The translations under genes and the position numbers were made by a program. From Haemophilus sp. HMSC068C11 (GTDB lineage: Bacteria; Pseudomonadota; Gammaproteobacteria; Enterobacterales; Pasteurellaceae), in assembly GCF_001815355.1 (NCBI RefSeq), contig NZ_KV820360.1, positions 341,627 through 405,626 of the forward strand: a stretch of DNA of 64,000 nt, in the 5' to 3' direction. The notes below the pieces were generated by a model that did not search any database, was not told the origin of the DNA, and saw only the letters and a list, made by a program, of their open reading frames with translations. Below, piece by piece: positions 27,474-37,050 of this stretch (position 1 is its first letter; each line of letters opens with the position of its first letter).

Positions 27474-28742
27474 ATGAAATTCGAAACGAAATGCCTCCAT
27501 GCTGGCTATAGCCCTAAAAACGGTGAGCCACGTGTTCAACCAATCGTACAAAGCACCACTTATACTTACGATTCTGCAGAAGAAATTGGCAAGTTATTTG
27601 ATTTACAAGCAGCTGGTTATTTTTATACTCGCTTAGCAAACCCAACAACAAATGCGGCTGAAGAAAAAATCACGGCACTTGAAGGTGGCGTGGCAACAAT
27701 GTGTACTGCTTCTGGTCAATCTGCGGTTTTCTATGCGATGTTGAATATTTTAGAAGCAGGCGATCATTTCATTTCCTCTTCTTATGTATATGGCGGTACT
27801 TACAATTTATTTGCCCATACATTCAAAAAAATGGGCATTGAAGTGAGTTTTGTGGATCAAGACTTACCGCTTGAAGAACTCAAAAAAGCGATTCGTCCAA
27901 ATACAAAAGCTGTTTTTGCTGAAACTATTGCTAACCCTGCTTTACAAGTATTAGATATTGAAAAATTTGCTGCCTTAGCGAAAGCTGCAGAGGCGCCATT
28001 ATTAATTGATAACACTTTTGCCACCCCTTATTTTTGTCGCCCAATCGAATTTGGCGCAAATGTGGTCATTCACAGCACATCTAAATATTTAGATGGTCAT
28101 GCGATTGCCTTAGGTGGAGCCATTACTGATGGTGGTAACTTTAATTGGAATAACGGCAAATATCCGCAATTAAGCACGCCAGACCAAACTTATCATGGTT
28201 TAGTTTATACAGAAACCTTTGGTCCTGCGGCTTATATTGTTAAAGCACGTGTGCAATTAATGCGTGATTTAGGTGCTACTCCTGCCCCACAAAATAGTTT
28301 CTTGTTGAATGTAGGCATGGAAACCCTTGCTCTTCGCATGCAACGTCATTATGAAAATGCACAGGCTGTAGCAGAGTTTTTAGAAAAACATCCGCAAGTT
28401 GCTAAAGTGAATTATCCTGGCTTACCAAGTTCGCCAGATTATGCCCTCAAACAAAAATACTTACCTAACGGTTTGTGTGGCGTTATTTCCTTTGAGATTA
28501 AAGGTGATAAAGAAACCGCGGCAAAATGGTTAAACGCATTGCAAATGACCTCTCGTGAAGTACACGTAGCCGATATTCGTACTTGTGCATTACATCCCGC
28601 AACTTCAACGCATCGCCAATTAAGTGAAGCTGAATTAGAAAAAGCGGGGATTTCTGCAGGACTTATTCGACTTTCTTGCGGTATTGAAAATATTCAAGAT
28701 ATTTTAGCTGACTTAGAGCAAGCATTCGCTGCAGCTAAATAA
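27474..28742 (+). CDS. metY: O-acetylhomoserine sulfhydrylase (PLP enzyme)
   Basis: 422 residues, Cys/Met metabolism PLP-dependent family. The N-terminus MKFETKCLHAGYSP...PRVQPIVQSTTYTYDSAEE and the segment YFYTRLANPTTNAAEEKITALEGG fit the O-acetylhomoserine sulfhydrylase branch. The Schiff-base lysine is in VVIHSTSKYLDGH (about residue 206). The length of about 420 and the insertion GNFNWNNGKYPQLSTPDQTYHG separate it from the shorter MetB/MetC. It would make homocysteine from O-acetylhomoserine and sulfide for methionine synthesis. Confidence 0.9.
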   Translation: MKFETKCLHAGYSPKNGEPRVQPIVQSTTYTYDSAEEIGKLFDLQAAGYFYTRLANPTTNAAEEKITALEGGVATMCTASGQSAVFYAMLNILEAGDHFISSSYVYGGTYNLFAHTFKKMGIEVSFVDQDLPLEELKKAIRPNTKAVFAETIANPALQVLDIEKFAALAKAAEAPLLIDNTFATPYFCRPIEFGANVVIHSTSKYLDGHAIALGGAITDGGNFNWNNGKYPQLSTPDQTYHGLVYTETFGPAAYIVKARVQLMRDLGATPAPQNSFLLNVGMETLALRMQRHYENAQAVAEFLEKHPQVAKVNYPGLPSSPDYALKQKYLPNGLCGVISFEIKGDKETAAKWLNALQMTSREVHVADIRTCALHPATSTHRQLSEAELEKAGISAGLIRLSCGIENIQDILADLEQAFAAAK

Positions 28743-28751
28743 GTATTATAA

Positions 28752-28770
28752 GGCAGGCAGATTGCCTGCC
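28752..28770 (+). terminator. Stem-loop after metY
   Basis: GGCAGGCA and TGCCTGCC form a perfect 8-bp stem with loop GAT, 9 bases after the metY stop. The following ACTTTAAATA is a poor T-run, so termination may be partial. Confidence 0.6.
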
Positions 28771-28875
28771 ACTTTAAATAACGAGAGATAAAAACGTTCA
28801 GCTTATCGCTTATTTTTATTTGTTTACTTATCTTAATAGTAAGCAAACAAAAACAAGTATAAATTAACGTATTTA

Positions 28876-28905
28876 CCCTTGATATTTCTGCCTTCGGCAT
28901 CATTT
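28876..28905 (+). promoter_or_regulatory. Candidate sigma32 promoter of dnaJ
   Basis: -35 CCCTTGAT (28876-28883) and -10 CATCATTT (28898-28905) with a 14-base spacer fit the heat-shock consensus CCCTTGAA and CCCCATTT well. It is about 90 bases before the dnaJ ATG, giving dnaJ its own heat-shock promoter. Confidence 0.6.
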
Positions 28906-28995
28906 TTATTGTTAGGTATGTTGTTAATGCAGTACCACACAATAACAAAATAAAATTTTTTAAATTTATATTTTTAAACGGAAAACGAAAACATT

Positions 28996-30132
28996 ATGGC
29001 AAAGAAAGATTATTACGACGTTCTTGGTGTTGAACGTGGCGCAGATGAAAAAGCAATTAAACGTGCTTACAAAAAACTCGCCATGCAATATCACCCCGAT
29101 AGAACCAAAGGTGATAAAGCCAAAGAAGAAAAATTTAAAGAAATCCAAGAAGCCTATGAAATCCTAGGTGATAAAGAAAAACGCGCCGCTTACGATCAAT
29201 ACGGTCATGCAGCCTTTGAACAAGGTGGCATGGGAGGCGGCGGCTTTGGTGGTGGATTCAGCGGCGCTGATTTCGGTGATATTTTTGGTGATATGTTCGG
29301 CGATATCTTCGGTGGTGGCGGACGTGGTCGTCAGCGTGTAGTACGCGGTGAAGATTTACGTTATGACATCCAAATTACGTTAGAAGAAGCCGTAAAAGGT
29401 ACAACCAAAGACATCCAAATCAATACGCTTGCTCACTGTGATAGCTGTGATGGCTCTGGTGCAGAAAAAGGATCAAAAGTTGAAACATGTCCAAGCTGTC
29501 ATGGTTCTGGTCGTGTTCGTCGTCAACAAGGTTTCTTCGTAACTGAAGCGGTTTGTCCAACTTGTCATGGCTCAGGTAAGAAAATTGAAAAAACATGTAA
29601 AAGCTGCCATGGCGAAGGTCGTGTTCACAAGAAGAAAAACCTTTCCGTTAAAATCCCAGCGGGTGTGGATACCGGCAATCAATTACGTTTAAGTGGTGAA
29701 GGTGCGGCTGGCGAAAATGGTGCACCAGCAGGCGATTTATATGTGGTCATTCACGTTAAAGAACATCATATCTTTGAACGTGATGGAAATAACCTTTACT
29801 GTGAAGTACCAATCAGTTTCTCAATGGCAGCGTTAGGTGGAGAAATTGAGGTTCCAACCTTAGACGGTAAAGTGAAACTCAAAATTCCTGCGGAAACCCA
29901 AACAGGCAAACTCTTCCGCATGCGTGGTAAAGGGGTAACCTCTACACGTAGCGGCTACGCAGGCGATCTCATTTGCCGCGTGGTGATTGAAACACCGGTA
30001 AACTTAAATAAAGAACAAAAAGAATTATTAGAAAAACTGGAAGAAAGTTTGAAAGGGCAAAAATCTCATAGCCCAAAATCTTCAAGCTTTTTAGACGGTG
30101 TGAAGAAATTCTTTGATAATTTAGGTAAGTAA
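28996..30132 (+). CDS. dnaJ: Chaperone DnaJ (Hsp40)
   Basis: 378 residues. The J domain (1-70) has the HPD motif in [10 protein letters not shown], which stimulates DnaK ATPase. A Gly/Phe-rich linker (about 75-110) follows, then four CxxCxGxG zinc repeats (about 147-208: [32 protein letters not shown]). The C-terminal substrate-binding domains end at 378. It partners DnaK, encoded 2 kb upstream. Confidence 0.98.
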   Translation: MAKKDYYDVLGVERGADEKAIKRAYKKLAMQYHPDRTKGDKAKEEKFKEIQEAYEILGDKEKRAAYDQYGHAAFEQGGMGGGGFGGGFSGADFGDIFGDMFGDIFGGGGRGRQRVVRGEDLRYDIQITLEEAVKGTTKDIQINTLAHCDSCDGSGAEKGSKVETCPSCHGSGRVRRQQGFFVTEAVCPTCHGSGKKIEKTCKSCHGEGRVHKKKNLSVKIPAGVDTGNQLRLSGEGAAGENGAPAGDLYVVIHVKEHHIFERDGNNLYCEVPISFSMAALGGEIEVPTLDGKVKLKIPAETQTGKLFRMRGKGVTSTRSGYAGDLICRVVIETPVNLNKEQKELLEKLEESLKGQKSHSPKSSSFLDGVKKFFDNLGK

Positions 30133-30142
30133 GCCTAAACAG

Positions 30143-30187
30143 AAAGTGCGGTCAATTTTAAAACTATTTTGAAATTGACCGCACTTT
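30143..30187. terminator. Bidirectional terminator from extended inverted uptake signals
   Basis: AAAGTGCGGTCAATTT (30143-30158) and AAATTGACCGCACTTT (30172-30187) form a perfect 16-bp stem between convergent dnaJ and modC. Confidence 0.88.
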
Positions 30188-30191
30188 TACT

Positions 30192-31247
30192 TTATACGAC
30201 TGAAATGGCTTTTATTTGTACATAAACATCCATGCCTTGAGCAAGGCGTAATTCATTAAATGCCCATTTACTAATGCTTGCCCAAACTTTATGACCTTCC
30301 ACCAACACCGCAATATCAATGCGATTCTCTTGCGGAACGATTTGTACAATTTGCCCACGTAAGATATTACGAATACTCGTTTGTTCAGGCTTGCTGAGAG
30401 TGAGTGATACATCAGAACTGTAAATACAGATACGTACCTTTTCATTTGCTTGATGATGCACTTCGTTGATCCAAAGCTGTTGTTCGCCCAAAGAAAGAGC
30501 GGTCATTTTATAGGTTGGATTATGTAAATATACAGGCAACGCCAACACACTACTCTGCTCCGATTCACCTTTCCAAGGGGCAAATAACGGACTGTTCCAT
30601 ACATTTTCTAAGGTGTCATAGGCTTTGACTTTACCGTTTTCCATCAGCACAACACGATCTGACAAACGTAATAACTCGTCTAAACTGTGCGTCACATATA
30701 AAATCGGCACATTAATTTCTTTGGATAGACTTTCCAGATATTGCATAAGCTCACGTTTGCGAGGCACATCTAAAGCTGAAAGCGGTTCATCCATTAACAA
30801 AATATCAGGATCTGTTAATAAAGCTCGCCCAATCGCCACACGTTGTTTTTCGCCCCCCGATAAAGTCAGAGGATAGCGTTTGAGTAACGGTTCAATACCA
30901 AGTAGCTGAACGATATAGTCAAAGTCTTCACGGCTGACATTCTTCATGCCATAACGTAAATTGCCTTTGACGTTGTAATGCGGAAATAAACGGGCATCTT
31001 GGAATACATAGCCAATTTTGCGCTGATGCACGGGGAGATTCTCACCGTTCTCCACATCCACCAAAGTGCGGTCATTTAAACGAATAAATCCCTGATCAGG
31101 ATGAGTTAAACCACTCACCAAATTAATCAATGAGGTTTTACCCGAACCTGACAAACCAAAAATAGCCGTCACACCTTGTGTTGGTAGCTGGAGATCCGCT
31201 TGCAAAGTCAGGCGACCTAATTGTTGTTGTACATTAATGTGTAGCAT
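30192..31247 (-). CDS. modC: Molybdate ABC transporter ATP-binding protein
   Basis: 351 residues. The ABC domain (about 1-230) has Walker [10 protein letters not shown], signature LSGGEKQR and Walker [14 protein letters not shown], and the H-loop THSLDEL. A C-terminal molybdate-binding MOP domain (about 290-350) is typical of ModC. It energises molybdate import through ModB. Its ATG overlaps the end of modB by 14 bases. Confidence 0.96.
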   Translation of the reverse strand: MLHINVQQQLGRLTLQADLQLPTQGVTAIFGLSGSGKTSLINLVSGLTHPDQGFIRLNDRTLVDVENGENLPVHQRKIGYVFQDARLFPHYNVKGNLRYGMKNVSREDFDYIVQLLGIEPLLKRYPLTLSGGEKQRVAIGRALLTDPDILLMDEPLSALDVPRKRELMQYLESLSKEINVPILYVTHSLDELLRLSDRVVLMENGKVKAYDTLENVWNSPLFAPWKGESEQSSVLALPVYLHNPTYKMTALSLGEQQLWINEVHHQANEKVRICIYSSDVSLTLSKPEQTSIRNILRGQIVQIVPQENRIDIAVLVEGHKVWASISKWAFNELRLAQGMDVYVQIKAISVV

Positions 31248-31950
31248 CGCCCTGCCCCAATTTTTTCTGCATCCGTTTACTTAAGGCTTCGGAAAGCAAT
31301 AAGGAAATTAATGAAAGGATCACCGCAAACAAGCAAAGGCGTGCAGTTTGTGCTTCTGCGCCAGGTGTTTGGATAAACGAATACATTGCTAAAGGAATGG
31401 TTTGAGTTTCACCCGCAATATTGGAAACGAAAGTAATAGTCGCACCAAACTCCCCTAAAGAGCGTGCAAAACCTAATACTAAACCCGCCAATACACCTGG
31501 AAGAGAAAGAGGTAGCGTGATTGTAAAAAAGACTCGCCAAGGCGAAGCACCAAGCGTTTGTGCGGCTTGCTCTAATTTAAAGTCAATGCTTTCTAAGGAA
31601 AGACGAATCGCCCGCACAACCAATGGAAATGCCACCACAGCTGAAGCTAATACTGCCCCCTTCCAGCTAAAGCCGAAGGATAAGCCAAACCATTGATATA
31701 AATACTTGCCAATAAAGCCATTACGCCCCATGGCGACTAATAATAAATAGCCGATTACCACCGGCGGTAACACCAAAGGCAGATGGATAATTCCTGTAAT
31801 CAAAGACTTACCGTAAAATTCTTTACGAGCCAGTAACCAAGCAATAAAAATTGCTAAGGGCAAACTCCAAAGCATAGAACTCAATGCGACACTCATGCTT
31901 AAGTGAATCGCATCCCATTCCATCGGGCTTAATTGAAACCAAGAGAGCAA
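31234..31950 (-). CDS. modB: Molybdate ABC transporter permease
   Basis: 238 residues, inner-membrane channel with about five membrane segments. The EAA-like loop [27 protein letters not shown] (about 132-158) contacts ModC, and [16 protein letters not shown] is highly conserved in ModB. The start codon is TTG at 31950, with AAGGA seven bases upstream. The first ATG (31923) has no such site and would drop residues aligning with E. coli ModB. A terminator separates it from modA upstream. Confidence 0.94.
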   Translation of the reverse strand: MLSWFQLSPMEWDAIHLSMSVALSSMLWSLPLAIFIAWLLARKEFYGKSLITGIIHLPLVLPPVVIGYLLLVAMGRNGFIGKYLYQWFGLSFGFSWKGAVLASAVVAFPLVVRAIRLSLESIDFKLEQAAQTLGASPWRVFFTITLPLSLPGVLAGLVLGFARSLGEFGATITFVSNIAGETQTIPLAMYSFIQTPGAEAQTARLCLFAVILSLISLLLSEALSKRMQKKLGQGDATH

Positions 31951-32002
31951 AATATTTCCTTGTGTATATATCGATATGACGAAATTTCTTTAGAGATAAC
32001 AA

Positions 32003-32024
32003 AAAGGACAGTTTCCTGTCCTTT
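32003..32024 (-). terminator. Intra-operon terminator after modA
   Basis: AAAGGACAG (32003-32011) and CTGTCCTTT (32016-32024) form a perfect 9-bp stem with loop TTTC. In the leftward direction it is followed by TT. It lies between modA and modB, so it may make modA mRNA more abundant than modBC. Confidence 0.8.
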
Positions 32025-32044
32025 CTTTATAAAGTCTGAGCTCA

Positions 32045-32806
32045 TTATTTCACAGAGAAACCATATTCAACAAATATTTTTTTCGCTGCGATAGATTCTA
32101 AGTAATTAAGGAAATCACGGGTATCCGCATTGTCATGATCTTTTAAAATCGCAACAGGATATTCAACTGGTTTATAGCTATCTTTAGGGAATACACCTAC
32201 TGCTTTCACGTCTTTACTCACTTTCGCATCGGTGCTATACACAATACCATAAGGAGCTTCAGCCCGTTCAACTAAGGCTAATGCACCACGCACGTCTTTC
32301 GCACGCGCTAATTTATCTTTAACTTGATCCCATAAATTTAATTTGGTTAATGATTCTTCTGCATATTGTCCTGCAGGAACATGCGCAGGATCACCCACAG
32401 ATAAATAGCTGTCTTTTAAACCTTTGATCCATTCACCTTTAGCAATATCCACTGAATTAACAGCACTTTTAGCCGGCGCAATTAATACTAATTCATTGCC
32501 TGCTAATACTTTTTCAGTTTCTTTTACAGTGAGATTTTTGTCTGATAAATATTTCATCCATTTGTTGCTAGCTGAAATAAATAAGTCTGCTGGTGCACCT
32601 TCTTCAACTTGTTTTGCAAGGGTGGAAGAAGAAGCAAAAGAGAAAACCACGGTATTATTTGGCTTTTCAGTTTGGTATTGATCCGCAATTTGTTTTAACG
32701 CATCAGTCATTGAAGCTGCAGCAAACACAGTCACTTTTGCTGATGCAGCAAAAGATACACCCATACCCGCAATTAAAAGTGCGGTTGCAAATTTAGTTAA
32801 TTTCAT
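32045..32806 (-). CDS. modA: Periplasmic molybdate-binding protein
   Basis: 253 residues. A signal peptide of about 23 residues ends ...SFAASAK. The mature protein has the ModA pattern KVTVFAAASMTDALKQIADQYQ, FSFASSSTLAKQVEEGAPADLFISASNKWM and a later YGIVYSTDAKVS. It binds molybdate or tungstate and delivers it to ModB. First gene of the leftward mod cluster, divergent from modE. Confidence 0.96.
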   Translation of the reverse strand: MKLTKFATALLIAGMGVSFAASAKVTVFAAASMTDALKQIADQYQTEKPNNTVVFSFASSSTLAKQVEEGAPADLFISASNKWMKYLSDKNLTVKETEKVLAGNELVLIAPAKSAVNSVDIAKGEWIKGLKDSYLSVGDPAHVPAGQYAEESLTKLNLWDQVKDKLARAKDVRGALALVERAEAPYGIVYSTDAKVSKDVKAVGVFPKDSYKPVEYPVAILKDHDNADTRDFLNYLESIAAKKIFVEYGFSVK

Positions 32807-32827
32807 TATTTATCTCCTATATAAATG

Positions 32828-32853
32828 AAACTATATATAAAAAAATATACTAC
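32828..32853 (-). promoter_or_regulatory. Candidate ModE operator and modA promoter
   Basis: The segment CTATATATA-N6-TATACTAC lies between modA and modE and recalls the ModE box, which contains TATATA blocks flanked by CG or GTT. Match to the E. coli consensus is partial. A closer half-site, ATCGATATATA on the minus strand at about 31965-31976, lies before modB. Confidence 0.4.
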
Positions 32854-32943
32854 GGGTAAATTATAACTTGAATTTTTAAATAAGCATACAGAAAAACTTA
32901 AAGATCAAGTAAAATAAACAAAATTGTGTATTAGGAGGAGATG

Positions 32944-33711
32944 ATGAAACAAACTGAAATTTTACTGACGATCAAACTTCATCAAGAATTATTTATTGAT
33001 CCAAAACGTGTTCGCCTCTTAAAAGAAATTAAAGAATGTGGCTCAATCAACCAAGCAGCCAAAAACGCCAAAGTAAGCTATAAAAGTGCTTGGGATCACC
33101 TTGAGGCAATGAATAAAATCAGCCCCAAACCGCTTTTAGAACGTAATATAGGTGGGAAAAATGGGGGGGGAACTTCATTAACCACTTACGCAGAACGTTT
33201 GCTGCAGCTTTATGATTTGCTCGAACAAACACAAGAGCATGCCTTTCATATTCTGCAAGATGAGACGATCCCGCTAAACAGCCTACTTTCAGCAACGGCA
33301 AAATTCTCCTTACAAAGTAGCGCTCGCAATCAATTTTTTGGTAAGGTGGCAAGCCAACATATCGTGGACTCCCGCTGCATTGTTGCAGTAAATATTCAGG
33401 ATTTAGCTCATCCATTACATGTTTCGATCACAATGCGCAGTGCTGAGCGTCTCAGACTCATCACTGAAAAAGAAGTGATGGTCATGTTTAAAGCCCCTTG
33501 GGTGAAAATTAGTACCACCCCATTAGAAGAAAAAAATAACCTCTTCCAAGCGACGATTCTTTCAATGGAAAACGAAGAAGCCATTGTGCAATTAAAGGAC
33601 AGCTCAATTGAATTTTGCGCGAGCATTCATAGCCAAGATGGTTGGAAAGTGGGACAAGATGTATGGTTACATGTGGAGCCAGAACAGATTATTTTAGCCA
33701 CATTGAAATAA
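32944..33711 (+). CDS. modE: Molybdate-responsive regulator ModE
   Basis: 255 residues. The N-terminal winged helix-turn-helix (about 15-80, GSINQAAKNAKVSYKSAWDHLEAMN) is followed by two MOP domains (about 122-188 and 193-255) that bind molybdate. Molybdate-bound ModE represses modABC in E. coli. ATG codons occur at 32941 and 32944; AGGAGG at 32933-32938 leaves a better spacing to the second. Codons for the GGKNGGG loop include eight consecutive G (33163-33170), a slippage-prone tract. Confidence 0.94.
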   Translation: MKQTEILLTIKLHQELFIDPKRVRLLKEIKECGSINQAAKNAKVSYKSAWDHLEAMNKISPKPLLERNIGGKNGGGTSLTTYAERLLQLYDLLEQTQEHAFHILQDETIPLNSLLSATAKFSLQSSARNQFFGKVASQHIVDSRCIVAVNIQDLAHPLHVSITMRSAERLRLITEKEVMVMFKAPWVKISTTPLEEKNNLFQATILSMENEEAIVQLKDSSIEFCASIHSQDGWKVGQDVWLHVEPEQIILATLK

Positions 33712-33721
33712 TCCCCAAAAC

Positions 33722-33753
33722 AAAAAGTGCGGTCAAAATTAACCGCACTTTTT
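33722..33753. terminator. Bidirectional terminator from inverted uptake signals
   Basis: AAAAAGTGCGGT and ACCGCACTTTTTT pair across loop CAAAATTA between convergent modE and yfbR. Confidence 0.88.
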
Positions 33754-33762
33754 TATTTTCGC

Positions 33763-34356
33763 TTATAACGCAATCTCATCAATTGAGCGTCCAAAACTCG
33801 GCAAAAAGACTTGTAAAAAATAATCCATTTCTTGACTGTGCCATTGTTCCATTAAATTTTCTAAGCGTTTTTTCGCTGTTTTAAATTCATGGTTACCATG
33901 CTCCAATTCAAATTGAGCTTTAATATACGCACAAATCAAATCCGCTTGTTTTACTAAATGCTTTTCTTCTGGGCTAAATTGCTCGCTATCTAAATATGGT
34001 GCAAAACTCTCTTGCAATTCAGTTGGGAGCAAACTAATTAAATGCAATTCTGCAGCTGCTTCAATATCCTTATAAGCATGCGTTATTTCAGAGTTGAAAT
34101 ATTTAATTGGTGTGGGTAAATCACCGGTGAAAATTTCAGAGGTATCATGATACATCGCCATCACCGCAATACGTTCAGGATTGACTTTACCACCAAAAAA
34201 GCGATTTTTAATAATGGCTAAAGCTTGTGCCACAAAGGCAACTTGCAGACTATGCTCCACCAAGTTTTCCTTTTCAATATTGCGCATCAATGACCAACGC
34301 TGAATTAAGCGAAGACGATCTAAACAGGCAAAAAAGTGACTGGTTTTAACTTCCAC
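33763..34356 (-). CDS. yfbR: 5'-deoxynucleotidase (HD domain)
   Basis: 197 residues, HD phosphohydrolase family. YfbR removes phosphate from deoxyribonucleoside 5'-monophosphates, helping balance nucleotide pools. Metal-binding residues are seen in [17 protein letters not shown] (His36), [20 protein letters not shown] (His-Asp about 69-70) and the later [16 protein letters not shown]. The stop-to-start distance from degS is nine bases, suggesting one transcript. Confidence 0.93.
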   Translation of the reverse strand: MEVKTSHFFACLDRLRLIQRWSLMRNIEKENLVEHSLQVAFVAQALAIIKNRFFGGKVNPERIAVMAMYHDTSEIFTGDLPTPIKYFNSEITHAYKDIEAAAELHLISLLPTELQESFAPYLDSEQFSPEEKHLVKQADLICAYIKAQFELEHGNHEFKTAKKRLENLMEQWHSQEMDYFLQVFLPSFGRSIDEIAL

Positions 34357-34365
34357 AATATATCC

Positions 34366-35388
34366 TTAATTAGACGGGAACTCTTCAATAATCACAGGGA
34401 GATCAATCACTTTACCTAAGCGAGAAATGGTAACGATGACTTCAGTATTCGGTTTAGTATCACTAATAATTTGCATCATTTCACGAATAGACAGGTTATC
34501 TTGTTTATTTAAACGTAAAATCACATCCCCCACCTGGATTCCCGCTTTCGCTGCAGGGCTATTGGCAGTCACGCCTGTAATCACGATACCACCGTTTGAA
34601 TTAGCGGTGATTTCACTTTGTACCCCAAAATAACCACGAATCACGCGTCCATCGCGAATAATTTTATATAACACATCATTGGCAATGCTGATTGGAATCG
34701 CAAAATTCAGACCTTCTGCAATTTCATTGGCTGTTTTACCAATACTTAACGTGCTGATCCCTACTAATTCGCCTGCTGAGTTAATCAACGCGCCACCAGA
34801 GTTACCACGGTTAATTGATGCATCTGTTTGAATAAAGTTTTGACGACCTAAAGAATCCCCTACGGCACTACGCCCTACCGCACTGATAATCCCTTGAGAA
34901 ACACTTTGACCAAGGTTATACGGGTTACCAATAGCAAGAGCAATATCACCAACTCGTACTTGGCGTTCTTTATTTTGTGGAATGGTAGAAAGATTGGTTG
35001 CTTTGATTTTCAATACCGCAAGATCCGTCAAATTATCCGAACCGATTAAATTCGCTTCATAAATATTGCCGTTTTGCAGTGCCACCACAATTTGATCGGC
35101 ATTTTGAATAACGTGTTTATTGGTGAGAATATAACCGTCTTTAGTCATAATCACACCAGAACCTAAGTTATTTACCTGTAATTGATCGCTATCATTAATG
35201 CTGGCAGAAGAAAAAGATCGGTTATACACGTTTACCACGGCAGGAGAAGCAATTCTCACGGCACTATTAAACGAAACGATATCATCAGCAGAGAAAAGGC
35301 TGCTGTTATTGAGCTTAGGAACGGCAAATAAAATAACGCCTGCCGCAGCAAGCCCCCAAAGAGCGGAGTGGAAAAGTTTTTTAAACAT
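34366..35388 (-). CDS. degS: Periplasmic serine protease DegS
   Basis: 340 residues. One N-terminal membrane anchor (SALWGLAAAGVILFAVPKL) tethers a trypsin-like domain. The triad is visible as His in TNKHVIQ, Asp in LTDLAVLKI and Ser in RGNSGGAL. One PDZ domain (about 245-335) is present, distinguishing DegS from two-PDZ DegP. In E. coli, PDZ binding of unfolded porin ends triggers cleavage of anti-sigma factor RseA. The rse genes are not in this window. Confidence 0.93.
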   Translation of the reverse strand: MFKKLFHSALWGLAAAGVILFAVPKLNNSSLFSADDIVSFNSAVRIASPAVVNVYNRSFSSASINDSDQLQVNNLGSGVIMTKDGYILTNKHVIQNADQIVVALQNGNIYEANLIGSDNLTDLAVLKIKATNLSTIPQNKERQVRVGDIALAIGNPYNLGQSVSQGIISAVGRSAVGDSLGRQNFIQTDASINRGNSGGALINSAGELVGISTLSIGKTANEIAEGLNFAIPISIANDVLYKIIRDGRVIRGYFGVQSEITANSNGGIVITGVTANSPAAKAGIQVGDVILRLNKQDNLSIREMMQIISDTKPNTEVIVTISRLGKVIDLPVIIEEFPSN

Positions 35389-35391
35389 TTT

Positions 35392-36522
35392 TTATTCTTT
35401 TATTAATAAGTTAGGTAAATAACTGAGCTTTAAATCATCCCCAATTCTTTCACATTCTTGCAGTTGCCACAATGGGGCATCCGCAAGTTTTTCCAAATGC
35501 GGGAGTTGGCATAATCCTCGAGCGTTATCCCCCAAGAGTTTCGGAGCGACATAAATGATTAATTCATCTACAGCATGTTGTTCAATCAGGCTTCCCGCTA
35601 AATTGGCGCCAGCTTCAACCCAAACAGAATTCACTTGTCGCTTACCTAATTCTGTCATCAATAGATCAAAATCATAGTTTTCTGGCAGTAACATTTGCTC
35701 ACAGAAATCAGGGAATACAGACATATCCCGTGGAATTGAACCCACAAGCCAAACTGGCGAATGGGTATGGAATAATTGATGGTTTGGTTGAACTCGATTT
35801 TTAGAATCTAAGATTATGCGAATAGGCTGACGCACAGTATCTTCAGCATATTCCGCTTTTAGATCATCGGGGAATTGATTCCAACGCACGTTCAAGCTTG
35901 GATCATCGGCTAACACGGTAGCACTTGTAGATAAAAGTGCGGTCGCTTTGGCTCGCATTTTTTGTACATCTGCACGAGCGGCTTCACCCGTGATCCACTT
36001 GCTTTCACCGCTCGCCATAGCTGTTCGGCCGTCTAAACTCATGGCTAGTTTTAGCTGCACATAAGGCTTGCCAGTTCGCATACGTTTGAGAAAACCTTTA
36101 TTTAAGGCTTCTGCTTGTTCGTTCAATAAATTGACCGCACTTGGTATGCCTGCATCGGCTAACATTTTCAGGCCTTTTCCTGCCACTTGAGGATTAGGAT
36201 CGGCCATGGCTGCGACAACTCGACTGACCCCCGCTTCAATTAAACCTAATGCACAAGGCGGTGTGCGTCCATAATGAGAACAAGGTTCAAGCGTCACATA
36301 AGCGGTTGCGCCTTTCGCTTTCTCACCGGCATCTGCTAATGCCACTCGTTCTGCATGAGGCTGACCGGCTTTAAAATGAAACCCTTTCCCGACAATTTCA
36401 CCATTTTTTACTAACACACATCCTACGGATGGATTAGGCGTAGTGGTGTACTGCCCTTTTGCCGCAAGCTCAAGAGCCAGTTGCATAAATTTCACGTCAT
36501 CAGGGGAAAAGGTGTCACTCAT
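35392..36522 (-). CDS. ribD: Bifunctional riboflavin deaminase/reductase
   Basis: 376 residues. The N-terminal deaminase domain (about 1-145) has zinc ligands in HAERVAL and EPCSHYGRTPPC. The C-terminal reductase domain (about 150-370) has KPYVQLKLAMSLDGRTA and WVEAGANLAGSLIE. It performs the second and third steps of riboflavin synthesis. One base separates the nrdR stop from the ribD start, matching the common nrdR-ribD operon. Confidence 0.96.
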   Translation of the reverse strand: MSDTFSPDDVKFMQLALELAAKGQYTTTPNPSVGCVLVKNGEIVGKGFHFKAGQPHAERVALADAGEKAKGATAYVTLEPCSHYGRTPPCALGLIEAGVSRVVAAMADPNPQVAGKGLKMLADAGIPSAVNLLNEQAEALNKGFLKRMRTGKPYVQLKLAMSLDGRTAMASGESKWITGEAARADVQKMRAKATALLSTSATVLADDPSLNVRWNQFPDDLKAEYAEDTVRQPIRIILDSKNRVQPNHQLFHTHSPVWLVGSIPRDMSVFPDFCEQMLLPENYDFDLLMTELGKRQVNSVWVEAGANLAGSLIEQHAVDELIIYVAPKLLGDNARGLCQLPHLEKLADAPLWQLQECERIGDDLKLSYLPNLLIKE

Positions 36523-36523
36523 A

Positions 36524-36973
36524 CTAATCCTTTAAGCTTTCAATTTCTTTGGTAAATTCATTGATATTATCAAAGCTCAAATAAACGGACGCAAAACGGA
36601 TATACGCCACTTTATCTAATTCTTTCAGCTCATTCATGGCTAATTTCCCCACGAGATGACTTGGCACTTCGCGTTCACCCGTCGCACGTAATTGGATAAT
36701 AATATGGCTGATAGCTTTTTCCACATCATCCGAACTTACAGGACGTTTTTCTAATGCATGTTGAATACCACTACGCAATTTATCTTCATTAAACGGCTCG
36801 CGTGACCCATCATTTTTAATAATTTTTGGCACCACTAATTCGGCCGTTTCAAAGGTGGTAAAGCGTTCATGACAATTCCCGCATTCCCGACGACGACGCA
36901 CTTGATACCCATCAGAAACCAAACGGCTGTCAATTACCTTAGTTTCTTCAGTTGAACAAAACGGACAACGCAT
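36524..36973 (-). CDS. nrdR: Transcriptional repressor NrdR
   Basis: 149 residues. The N-terminal zinc ribbon ([17 protein letters not shown]...[12 protein letters not shown]) has two CxxC pairs, and the ATP-cone domain follows ([31 protein letters not shown]). NrdR senses ATP/dATP and represses ribonucleotide reductase genes; none of these targets is in the window. Confidence 0.97.
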   Translation of the reverse strand: MRCPFCSTEETKVIDSRLVSDGYQVRRRRECGNCHERFTTFETAELVVPKIIKNDGSREPFNEDKLRSGIQHALEKRPVSSDDVEKAISHIIIQLRATGEREVPSHLVGKLAMNELKELDKVAYIRFASVYLSFDNINEFTKEIESLKD

Positions 36974-37015
36974 TTTAGATCCTTTTCAAAATTATTCTTA
37001 AGCTATTATCTTATC

Positions 37016-37047
37016 AAAAACCCAGGATCTTTTCGATCTGAAGATCC
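37016..37047 (-). terminator. Terminator of recC
   Basis: GGATCTT (37025-37031) and AAGATCC (37041-37047) form a 7-bp stem. On the minus strand TGGG and five T follow. It lies four bases after the recC stop. Confidence 0.6.
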
Positions 37048-37050
37048 ACT

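Noticed and set aside
31950-31950. modB starting at ATG 31923 instead of TTG 31950
   Set aside because: The ATG has no Shine-Dalgarno and removes residues that align with E. coli ModB; TTG has AAGGA at good spacing.
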